Source: Desulfobacteraceae bacterium (GTDB lineage Bacteria > Desulfobacterota > Desulfobacteria > Desulfobacterales > Desulfosarcinaceae). From it: a stretch of DNA of 14,643 nt. Positions within the stretch are counted from its first letter, which is position 1. Every line of letters begins with the position of its first letter. The DNA lies in NCBI GenBank assembly GCA_027025615.1, contig JALVQM010000263.1, positions 1-14,643 of the forward strand, in the 5' to 3' direction. The notes under the pieces are model-generated. The model was not told where the DNA came from and made no database searches. It saw only the letters and a program-made list of their open reading frames with translations. This document shows positions 1-6,010 of the stretch, piece after piece. Both the position numbers and the translations under genes were made by a program.

Positions 1-293
1 ATCATGGCCTCCCGGTTTGTCCGGCCAACAAGTGAGTGAAATCGAGTGTGAGGTGTAAAACTGCTGAAAAGCTATACGCAACGCGGAAAGCGGCAACTGA
101 AAACAGCCTAGCTTAACCTTTGCTCGAGCCGAGCTTTCAAAAGCAATGAAATTTCAGATCGAAGATAGATCTTTCCAGAATAACAGAACTTGCAAGGAGC
201 GTAAAGCTTTTCTTCCCGAAACGCACCTGCGGTTAAGCCCGAGTGCAAGCCCCGCGTCAGGCTTCGGATTGAAATTTTAAAACAAAAGAAGGG
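1..293. other. Left-edge non-coding region with several small hairpins
   Basis: No frame gives a convincing gene. The only ATG-led frame of note (146-280, plus, 44 residues) lacks a ribosome binding site and has low-complexity Ser/Pro/Ala content near its end. Several short stems are visible: GCTCG/CGAGC around a 3-nt loop near 124-136, AGATC/GATCT around a 7-nt loop near 156-172, and AAGCC/GGCTT near 248-265 with extra CCG/CGG pairing outside it. Near the edge, 6-24 contains CCGG...CCGG inside GGCC...GGCC. This could be a structured RNA, a remnant, or ordinary intergenic DNA. No tmRNA, RNase P, 6S or tRNA signature was recognised. Confidence 0.3.
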
Positions 294-458
294 TTACATA
301 ACGCGGCTTGCATAGCGGATACGGCGGATCCGGGACATAAAACGCTGCAAAACCATGACCAGACCATAAGCTCCACCGATTACCACAAATGAAACCAGGG
401 AAAATACCAAGAACATGACTACCAAGTATAAAACACCGGCAAAAATAAAATCCAGCAT
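294..458 (-). CDS. Small single-pass membrane protein, 54 aa
   Basis: The ATG at 456-458 is preceded by an AAAGGAG ribosome binding site about 7 nt upstream, so the start is well defined. The product has an almost uninterrupted hydrophobic segment at residues 3-38 (LDFIFAGVLYLVVMFL... to VMVL), with one GGAYG glycine patch. It ends in a strongly basic tail, RFMSRIRRIRYASR. By the positive-inside rule this suggests one or two membrane passes with a cytoplasmic C-terminus. I do not recognise a family, and no function can be assigned. It stands alone: the neighbouring DNA on both sides is non-coding, and the next gene on the same strand ends almost 600 bp away. A longer overlapping frame (277-489) is less likely because it has no comparable ribosome binding site and its sequence is less protein-like. 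Confidence 0.65.
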   Translation of the reverse strand: MLDFIFAGVLYLVVMFLVFSLVSFVVIGGAYGLVMVLQRFMSRIRRIRYASRVM

Positions 459-756
459 ATTGTTTCTCCTTTCGGCCAGGTTCCAACACTATCCTTGCAA
501 TTTGGTTGCCAGAACGACAAAATCACACATACAATTTTATTATTTTACATTTCAGGCAATTACACGACACAGCCGTCAACTGTGAAATCCTGCAAACTCT
601 CAGTATGGTAGGTAAATTACATGAAAACAGAGAAAATCATTTCACAATGAAAGAAGGCACAGGCAAAGGATGAATGCTGAGATCGACAAGACCTTCGGTC
701 GCTTATATCCACAACTGCATCGATCGTTGAAAAAACAGGATTTGTAAAAGACGATA
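459..756. other. Intergenic region upstream of the miniprotein gene
   Basis: About 300 bp that is AT-rich near 520-560. No gene is supported. Three overlapping very short plus-strand ORFs linked by ATGA-type junctions (around 620-747, the last being 25 codons at 670-747 after AAAGG) are visible but not convincing. A small GACC-TTC-GGTC stem lies near 691-701. A promoter for the miniprotein gene is expected here, but no good -35/-10 pair was found. Confidence 0.3.
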
Positions 757-1017
757 ATCCCGGATTTTGCAGCTCGCGAGTTTGCCGAAGATGCGCGGCG
801 GAGGGCAGGCAGACGTACTATAGTACTTCAACTGCCCTCCAACAAAGCAGATTCGGTAAAATCGCGAGCCCCTTGCGGCTTCAAATGCCTGAAGACTTTT
901 CACCGATTGAACTTCACCTTGCCGGTGAAGGCACGGGCAGGAACAAATACATGCTAACTATGTAATAATTCAGTGAAATAGCTTCTTTTCAGGTATTTGA
1001 AGTGCAAAATCCGGGAT
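757..1017. repeat. Composite inverted-repeat element, MITE-like
   Basis: ATCCCGGATTTTGCA at 757-771 is repeated exactly in inverted orientation at 1003-1017. A second, adjacent word on the right side (985-1002) reads, in reverse complement, CTTCAAATACCTGAAAAG. It matches CTTCAAATGCCTGAAGAC at 879-896 with a few differences. In the right copy the two words are contiguous. In the left copy they are separated by 772-878 (107 bp), which is almost entirely a palindrome. Similarity between copies decays beyond these words but a TTTCAC stretch is still shared. The arrangement fits two inverted copies of one repeat, one of them interrupted by a palindromic insertion. The element ends 18 bp short of the trmL stop codon. 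No transposase is present, so any mobility would be non-autonomous. Confidence 0.6.
772..869. repeat. Large nested palindrome / potential long hairpin
   Basis: From outside in, four paired blocks are visible. GCTCGCGA (772-779) pairs with TCGCGAGC (862-869). TTTGCCGAA (781-789) pairs with TTCGGTAAA (852-860), with one G-T wobble. GGAGGGCAG (800-808) pairs with CTGCCCTCC (832-840). The centre, GTACTATAGTAC (815-826), is a perfect 12-bp palindrome. An internal loop of about 10 by 11 nt (790-799 and 841-851) separates the second and third blocks. Either strand could form the stem, as RNA or as cruciform DNA. It is not followed by a T tract, so it is not a typical intrinsic terminator. Confidence 0.8.
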
Positions 1018-1035
1018 AATTGCAATGGCCGGTCT

Positions 1036-1521
1036 TCACACACCAGGCCGGAGGCTTTCGTACAGGGCTATGCCTACTGCGGTTGAAAGGTTAAGGGAAC
1101 GGATATTTTCAGTAATCGGAATACGACAGATCCATTGAGCGTATTGATCAATGATGGCTTGGGGCAAGCCGCGGGTCTCTGAACCAAAAACGAGGAAAAG
1201 CCTTTCCGGCCGCGGCATGCTCCAGAAACAGACCTTGCCTGATTTTGAAAAAAAAACCATTTGCCCCGGAGAAGGATGCATGGCGTCAAGCATAGAAGCA
1301 AAATCATCCCAGATTTTAAGATCGACCTTCTGCCAATAATCCAGGCCGGCCCGTTTCAAATGCTTGTCGTCCAACCTGAAGCCAAGGGGCCGGACAAGGT
1401 GCAGGCGGGCACCTGCGCCGAGGCAGGTGCGGCCGATGTTGCCCGTGTTCCAATGAACTTCTGGCTCTACCAGTACAACGTGCCGCTTTAATTTCAACCC
1501 AAACCGGTTTTTGTCTGTCAC
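1036..1521 (-). CDS. trmL: tRNA (cytidine/uridine-34-2'-O)-methyltransferase TrmL
   Basis: SPOUT-family methyltransferase that uses S-adenosylmethionine to 2'-O-methylate the wobble nucleotide of certain leucine tRNAs. The 161-residue product has the TrmL signatures in order: VLVEPEVHWNTGNIGRTC at about 16-33, the DDKHLKRAGLDYW block at 51-63, FGSETRGLP at 112-120 and RSLNLSTAVGIALYE at 141-155. The last two form the trefoil-knot cofactor site in this family. Length is typical. The start is a GTG at 1519-1521; no ATG lies upstream of the conserved block, and AGGG occurs about 10 nt upstream. The gene begins only 13 bp after the PHP-ATPase stop codon, so it is very likely the last gene of the same transcript. 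A GC-rich partial hairpin overlaps the stop codon (1027-1049) but has no T tract. Confidence 0.93.
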   Translation of the reverse strand: MTDKNRFGLKLKRHVVLVEPEVHWNTGNIGRTCLGAGARLHLVRPLGFRLDDKHLKRAGLDYWQKVDLKIWDDFASMLDAMHPSPGQMVFFSKSGKVCFWSMPRPERLFLVFGSETRGLPQAIIDQYAQWICRIPITENIRSLNLSTAVGIALYESLRPGV

Positions 1522-1534
1522 CCGTCTTACCCTG

Positions 1535-3574
1535 CTAGATTTCTAACAGCCGGCCAAGCTTGATATTCTTTTCTATCAGCCCCTGCCGGTCGCCTTCAAA
1601 GATTTTAACGATCAATTTCTGAATGTGCTTGCTGCTCACATCGCCGGTTACAACATCGATATTCTTTTCTTCAACGGCGACAATGACCTGTTCCGCGTCC
1701 CCGGACAAAACAACATGTTCGTCATTGGTAACGCAGATGATCTGTTGTTTCAATTTCAGTTTTCTCAATTGGGGTATTACAATTTTGATAAGCGAACTGA
1801 CATCCAGGAAGCGTTCAGGCTCATCGACTATCAGGCTGCCGAAGGCTTCCTGATTCATCAGAAAAACCATTTGAACAGCGTTTTTTTCTCCCGTACGCAG
1901 GCGCTCAAAAGAAATGTATCTGGATTTGCTGAAAACCTTTATCTCAATTTTATCCCTGAAAAAAGCTTCAAGACCAGCCACATTCAACCTGGAGGTATCT
2001 TCATTCCTCCACTTTCCCTGCTTTAACTTCAGCTTGAAAAGTCTATTGCCTGCCGGATCGGTATACTGGCCGGCAACAACATCGACCTGCTTCTGTCTTT
2101 CCGCCCACAGCTTTTGGCAGATTGTGAAAAGACCCTGCAGTTCCCGTCTACAATGAAGCAATTTCTTGGCCCTGATCTTTTCAATATAAAGGTTGCGTTT
2201 TTCAAGGTATGCCAGAACTTTTTTGTTTCTGAAAACATGCCGGTCGAAAAAATCCATTCTCCCGGTCCTGCTGGCGAACAACTCCTTGACAAGCCTGTGG
2301 TTATACCTGCGTGGCAGTTCAAGATCAGGCGGTTTGCTTACACGCTTGAAACGGTCCCCTTCAAGCCTGAAAACCGCGGGACAGTCCAAGGTTTTGTCTC
2401 TTCTGAAACAATAGATCGTGTCGGCTTTTTTCACAAATACGTCAACCCGGTATCCCTTTGCTGCCAGTTGCTTTTCATCTTCTGCTTCTTCAGCCTTGAA
2501 CCTTCCCAACCCGTACAGAACCAGGCCCAGTATTTCCGACTTGCGGGTATTACGTCTGCCGATGATGGTGTTTAGATTCTCATTAAAAGCTATAAAATCG
2601 TATTTTTCGCCACCGGTATAGGCCATTCCGAGGATATATGTCTTGTTTGGATCGTGCTTGTAATCCTTGGCCAGCCTGATTCTTGTTTCAGGGTTTTCCA
2701 GGGCATTTTTCAAACCCCAGAACCCCACCTCTCCCATCTTGATATAGGTAAAACGCTTTCCCAAACCGTCAGCCCTGATGCTGTGGCCGTCTGAATTCTG
2801 GATATAGGCAAGGGGGGACCTGTTTTTGTCTCTAAGGCTGCTGAAATATTCTCCCAGGTACCTGTTGCCGATTTTTTTCCTCGTAACGGTGGTGTCCTTG
2901 ACAACCTCGATTGCGTTCAAATTCGGGTGGTTGAGTAGCTTATTGTAAATATTTGACGGTTTACCGTAAACTGAGAGCAAGGATTTGTTGCCTCCGTCAA
3001 TATGGGCCGGAATGACAATACAGTTTACATCCAGATTTTCTATATATTGCAGCACGTCGAACAGGCTCGACATGCCGGTGGCTCTGTAATCCCCATAATC
3101 TTGCAGATCAAATTTGCAATCCCTCAACAAAAAATTTATCCTGTGGGTCGCGTAGGCTGCCGGGTCCTGCTCGCCGGGATCCAGGATAACAAGTATATGC
3201 AGATCATCGGTGCTGATTTCAACCCCCGGAAGCACGGATAACCGCTTTCCCCGGGCAGCCTTGCTGATCAGATTGTACCACGAGTTGGTCAGGTCCCGGG
3301 GATGGGTATTGCCCGGACTGTTGTGGTCGGTGACGGCAATCAACCTGATATCCAGTTCCTGGCAGCGAGCCACAATTTGGGCTGCAAGCTGCCTGGACAA
3401 TTCAAGGCTCCTGGGTATATCGCTAATATCATACTTGAAATTGTACCTGTTTTTTGACTGGGCATCACCCGAGGCCGGGGTGTGAAAATGCAGGTCGGCC
3501 TTGATAAACTCGGCCCCCCGGTCATGCTTAAGCAGCTGGCGAAAGTTACTTGTAACCTGTTGAGCTACAGTCAA
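1535..3574 (-). CDS. PHP-domain / SMC-like ATPase protein, TrlF-like, degenerate ATPase
   Basis: 679 residues. The N-terminal half is a PHP metallo-phosphoesterase domain: HFH (H29, H31), TDHN (D83, H84), PGVE (E119), H126, PAH (H191) and SDGH (D262, H264) are plausible metal ligands. From about 330 onward the protein resembles the ABC/SMC-type ATPase of PHP-ATPase (TrlF-type) proteins: NLNTIIG followed by RRNTRKS at the Walker A position (339-346), a signature-like RTGEK (560-564), Walker B LIVDEPE (581-587) and the GDAEQVIV motif (625-632). The Walker A glycine before the lysine is Arg344, and the usual THN after Walker B is TND (616-618), so the ATPase may be weak or inactive. The insert between ATPase halves is short compared with the long coiled coils I recall for the family. 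Start is TTG at 3572-3574 behind an excellent GGAGGTGA. Substrate unknown. Confidence 0.75.
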   Translation of the reverse strand: MTVAQQVTSNFRQLLKHDRGAEFIKADLHFHTPASGDAQSKNRYNFKYDISDIPRSLELSRQLAAQIVARCQELDIRLIAVTDHNSPGNTHPRDLTNSWYNLISKAARGKRLSVLPGVEISTDDLHILVILDPGEQDPAAYATHRINFLLRDCKFDLQDYGDYRATGMSSLFDVLQYIENLDVNCIVIPAHIDGGNKSLLSVYGKPSNIYNKLLNHPNLNAIEVVKDTTVTRKKIGNRYLGEYFSSLRDKNRSPLAYIQNSDGHSIRADGLGKRFTYIKMGEVGFWGLKNALENPETRIRLAKDYKHDPNKTYILGMAYTGGEKYDFIAFNENLNTIIGRRNTRKSEILGLVLYGLGRFKAEEAEDEKQLAAKGYRVDVFVKKADTIYCFRRDKTLDCPAVFRLEGDRFKRVSKPPDLELPRRYNHRLVKELFASRTGRMDFFDRHVFRNKKVLAYLEKRNLYIEKIRAKKLLHCRRELQGLFTICQKLWAERQKQVDVVAGQYTDPAGNRLFKLKLKQGKWRNEDTSRLNVAGLEAFFRDKIEIKVFSKSRYISFERLRTGEKNAVQMVFLMNQEAFGSLIVDEPERFLDVSSLIKIVIPQLRKLKLKQQIICVTNDEHVVLSGDAEQVIVAVEEKNIDVVTGDVSSKHIQKLIVKIFEGDRQGLIEKNIKLGRLLEI

Positions 3575-3578
3575 AATA

Positions 3579-3586
3579 TCACCTCC
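3579..3586 (-). promoter_or_regulatory. Strong ribosome binding site for a TTG start
   Basis: GGAGGTGA on the minus strand lies 4 nt before the TTG at 3572-3574. It is a near-complete anti-16S match and decides the start of the PHP-ATPase gene, since no suitably placed ATG exists. Confidence 0.75.
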
Positions 3587-3625
3587 ACCGTTTATGGCTC
3601 CCCTATGCTCTCCAGCTTAACCGCA

Positions 3626-4963
3626 TCAGCTCTTTGGCTTGATATAGCCCCAATCGACCAGCCGCTTGTAAGCGTACTGAGCATAACGGCCCTGGTGTAC
3701 CTGCTTCAGGTAATTGTAATAAGCCTTTGCAGCAGGATCGCGTTGATCCATGCCCTCATGACAAAGTCCCTTGAAAAAAATGCTGTTGGGGTTGCCGGCC
3801 AGTCTCTGATCGTATGCCTGGAAATCGGCCAGGGCTGCAGCATACTTTTTTTGCTTCAACTTGATATAACCACCCAGAAAATAACTCTGGGCTTCGCCAG
3901 GATAAACCTGGCGGGCCTTTGCAAGATACCTGCCTGCTGCTTCCAGCTTTTTTTGAACCAGCTTGCATTTGGCCATCATCACCAGTCCGGCATAATCATC
4001 AGGGGCTTTTTTCAATGCACGTCCAAACCATAGTTCGGCCTCGGTATACTTTTGTCTAGCCATCAAGGCATCTGCTTTCTGCAAAGCCTCGATGGCGTCT
4101 TTTATACGGCGAAGGCCGGCCGTGTTGTCCATGTAACGTTCGCGGTAAACAGGCTTGTCCAGATCCCCGGCATACTCACCTCCGGCCTTTCCAACGGCGG
4201 TGCGGTAGCGCTCGCTGCTCATGGGATGGGTTGCAAATAGGAGCTGGGTCGCAGATAGCTTGTGCCGAGACATTCGCTTGAGCATATCCATCAGCTGCAC
4301 CATCCCCTTGGGGCTGTAACCGGACCTTACCATGTACTGCATGCCAAGTGAATCCGCCTGGCGTTCGTTATCCCGACTGTAATGGGCCAAAAGCACACCG
4401 GATCCAAGCATACCCAACTTGGCGGCCAGGCCACCGTATTTTGAGTTGCGCGTCCCGGCGTATGCTGCAATACCTCCCACCACGGCAGACACTACCATGT
4501 TCTTGGACATGATCTCAGCGGTGTGGCGGGCATTTACATGGCCCAGCTCATGGCCCAACAAGGCGGCAAGTTCGGCCTCACTCTCCAGCTTCAACAGGAT
4601 ACCCCGGGTAGCGGCAATGCTGCCGCCGGGGAAGGCATACGCGTTGATATAAGTAGCATTGACCGCACGAAAAGAATAAGGCATCTGTGGCCGGTGCGTC
4701 CTAACCGCTATATACTTTCCGGTCCGATCCAGGTAAGCATTGAGGGCCGAATCCCGGCTTTTGCCGTAGTCAGCCGAAAACTGGTGGGGTGACTGGCTTT
4801 TATCGATCTGAATTTCCTGTTCTTCAGAAATAAGCATCAATTGTGACCGGCCGGTGACCGGGTTGGAAGCACATCCTGTACTTATGGACAAAACCCCGGC
4901 TGCCGCCAATTGTAAAAAACATCTGCGGGAAACCGGCTCCTGCATCCAGATTTCCTCGTTCAT
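3626..4963 (-). CDS. M48-family metalloprotease lipoprotein with C-terminal TPR repeats (BepA-like)
   Basis: Periplasmic zinc metalloprotease, 445 residues, of the kind that handles misassembled outer-membrane proteins (BepA/YfgC type). The N-terminus has a Tat-like SRRCFLQ motif (12-18), a short hydrophobic stretch and a lipobox-like STGC with Cys31 as lipidation site. This is followed by the ASNPVTGRSQ sequence common in M48 lipoproteins. The catalytic HELGH is at 138-142, the third zinc ligand is Glu200 in NERQAD, and THPMS with His246 follows. From about 290 to 420 there are roughly four TPR-like helical repeats. ATG at 4961-4963 has AAGGAG about 9 nt upstream. It starts 15 bp after the zinc-ribbon stop codon and is followed 51 bp later by the PHP-ATPase gene. 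The exact substrate cannot be told from sequence. Confidence 0.9.
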   Translation of the reverse strand: MNEEIWMQEPVSRRCFLQLAAAGVLSISTGCASNPVTGRSQLMLISEEQEIQIDKSQSPHQFSADYGKSRDSALNAYLDRTGKYIAVRTHRPQMPYSFRAVNATYINAYAFPGGSIAATRGILLKLESEAELAALLGHELGHVNARHTAEIMSKNMVVSAVVGGIAAYAGTRNSKYGGLAAKLGMLGSGVLLAHYSRDNERQADSLGMQYMVRSGYSPKGMVQLMDMLKRMSRHKLSATQLLFATHPMSSERYRTAVGKAGGEYAGDLDKPVYRERYMDNTAGLRRIKDAIEALQKADALMARQKYTEAELWFGRALKKAPDDYAGLVMMAKCKLVQKKLEAAGRYLAKARQVYPGEAQSYFLGGYIKLKQKKYAAALADFQAYDQRLAGNPNSIFFKGLCHEGMDQRDPAAKAYYNYLKQVHQGRYAQYAYKRLVDWGYIKPKS

Positions 4964-4978
4964 TATCGCTCTCCTTGA

Positions 4979-5287
4979 TCAAGCTTGGCGTGGCTTGCCG
5001 CAATATGGGCAAAAGTTGTAATCGCGTTTTATCCTCCGGCCGCAGGCGGCACAGACACCCGCCGGCCTTTCCGGCCATGGCCCGGCTTGCACCTGTCTTT
5101 GACAACGCTGGCAATATAAATAAGGCTCTCCTTTTTTGACCCTTACAAGGGGGATGAAAAAAAGGCTAAGATAATGATCCGTTCTGCGGGTATAGGCCCC
5201 TGCCAGTCCGCAGGCCGGGCAGGTACGTGCCTGTCTGTCCAGAGTCACTGTTTTTGGCTGAATTCCACCGATGAAAAAGAAAAACAT
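4979..5287 (-). CDS. Double zinc-ribbon protein
   Basis: 102 residues with four CxxC pairs: C23/C26, C59/C62, C79/C82 and C93/C96. The first two pairs flank a segment reading RRTDHYLSLFFIPLVRVKKGEPYLYC, a pattern typical of small bacterial zinc-ribbon proteins that begin MFFF-GxxPK. The last two pairs (CAACGRRIKRDYNFCPYCG) form a second, compact rubredoxin-like ribbon. The product probably binds two zinc ions; the partner is unknown. ATG at 5285-5287 has only a weak upstream site (GGGAAAG). It is first in the cluster with the M48 protease, the PHP-ATPase and trmL. The following protease gene's ribosome binding site lies just after its stop codon, suggesting coupled translation. Confidence 0.85.
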   Translation of the reverse strand: MFFFFIGGIQPKTVTLDRQARTCPACGLAGAYTRRTDHYLSLFFIPLVRVKKGEPYLYCQRCQRQVQAGPWPERPAGVCAACGRRIKRDYNFCPYCGKPRQA

Positions 5288-5357
5288 GGTACTTTCCCAA
5301 CAAACACGGCCAAAGGCTGAAAAGCATACAAACTTTATTGGTTAATTGATCAAAGCG

Positions 5358-5909
5358 TTAAAATTTTCTTGGTTTGCAAATAACTTCACGAATTCTCATG
5401 GAAAACAGATCGGACTGGTTAGCCGGCTTCAGCACCAGGGCCGTATCGGCACCCCTGGCAGTGCCACCTATGGCCACGATATCATCTCCTGTCAGGGTAC
5501 CGGCATCAGCCGCCATGATTGATATCTCTACGGCCACCTTGGTGCCCTGTCCAAAAAGGCGCAAGGTGTCGGCAATCAGCAAGGCCGGATATATACCGCC
5601 ATGTTTCTTGGCCACGGCCCTTTCCACCCCTGAAAGGGCGTGGGTGGCGGCCACAACCTGCATGCCCTTTGCCTCCAGTTCATGGCGAACCCTGGAATCC
5701 ATTACGGTCACAAAGGGCTCCCTGAATCCGCAATGGTAAGTGACCACAATGATTTTTAATCCCTGAAAAATCTCGTGGGCCAAAAGGGCCGTATCACCAT
5801 TTGTGGAAGCCACCACGGTCTGGTCGATACCGAGTTCTTTTGCCCGTTCAAAAGCCAGTTCCAGGGTTTGCCTGGTATTTTCTTTGCCGGGTTTGTCGAA
5901 GTATTGCAT
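5358..5909 (-). CDS. Stand-alone pyruvate kinase alpha/beta (C-terminal) domain protein
   Basis: 183 residues matching the C-terminal alpha/beta domain of pyruvate kinase without the catalytic TIM barrel. Visible features are VVASTNGDTALLAHEIF (32-48), VVTYHCGF (55-62), THALSGVERA (89-98) and VEISIMAADAG (127-137), then IGGTARGADTALVLKPAN (147-164) and the C-terminal REVICKPRKF. Such free-standing proteins occur in archaea and anaerobic bacteria. A ligand-binding or regulatory role is inferred; the biochemical role is not known to me. It cannot itself be a pyruvate kinase. ATG at 5907-5909 is preceded by AGGAG at a good distance. A clear promoter lies in the 101-bp gap to the divergent amidohydrolase gene. 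Downstream, 70 bp separate it from the zinc-ribbon gene. Confidence 0.85.
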   Translation of the reverse strand: MQYFDKPGKENTRQTLELAFERAKELGIDQTVVASTNGDTALLAHEIFQGLKIIVVTYHCGFREPFVTVMDSRVRHELEAKGMQVVAATHALSGVERAVAKKHGGIYPALLIADTLRLFGQGTKVAVEISIMAADAGTLTGDDIVAIGGTARGADTALVLKPANQSDLFSMRIREVICKPRKF

Positions 5910-5947
5910 GGCGAACTCCTTTTAACATGGTTGCAAAGCAAAATTGT

Positions 5948-5975
5948 ATTGTATAAAAATAGTATGCTCAGTCAA
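5948..5975 (-). promoter_or_regulatory. Sigma70-like promoter for the pyruvate-kinase-domain gene
   Basis: On the minus strand, TTGACT (5970-5975) and TACAAT (5948-5953) are separated by 16 bp and match the -35 and -10 consensus at five of six positions each. The predicted start near 5941 would give a leader of about 30 nt ending with the AGGAG at 5916-5920. On the plus strand, a weaker pair (TTGCAA 5931-5936 and TATAAA 5952-5957, 15-bp spacing) might serve the divergent gene. Confidence 0.55.
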
Positions 5976-6010
5976 CACCGGGATAAACATTCAGCAACAG
6001 GACCTTTGCC

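Noticed and set aside
146..280. 44-codon plus-strand frame near the left edge
   Set aside because: No ribosome binding site, and a low-complexity Ser/Pro/Ala tail. Probably chance.
670..747. 25-codon plus-strand frame after AAAGG, preceded by two tiny overlapping frames
   Set aside because: Too short, with no recognisable family. The chain of ATGA overlaps could be coincidence in A-rich DNA.
703..903. 66-codon minus-strand frame across the palindrome
   Set aside because: It has no ribosome binding site, starts with GTG and runs through both arms of a long inverted repeat, so the openness is better explained by the repeat than by a gene.
1027..1049. GGCC-GGT...ACC-GGCC hairpin at the trmL stop as a terminator
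   Set aside because: The stem is bulged, overlaps the coding end and is not followed by a T tract.
1535..3574. Anti-phage defence island around the PHP-ATPase gene
   Set aside because: Neighbours are a tRNA methyltransferase, a periplasmic protease and a zinc-ribbon protein. There are no restriction, retron, toxin-antitoxin or CRISPR genes in the window.
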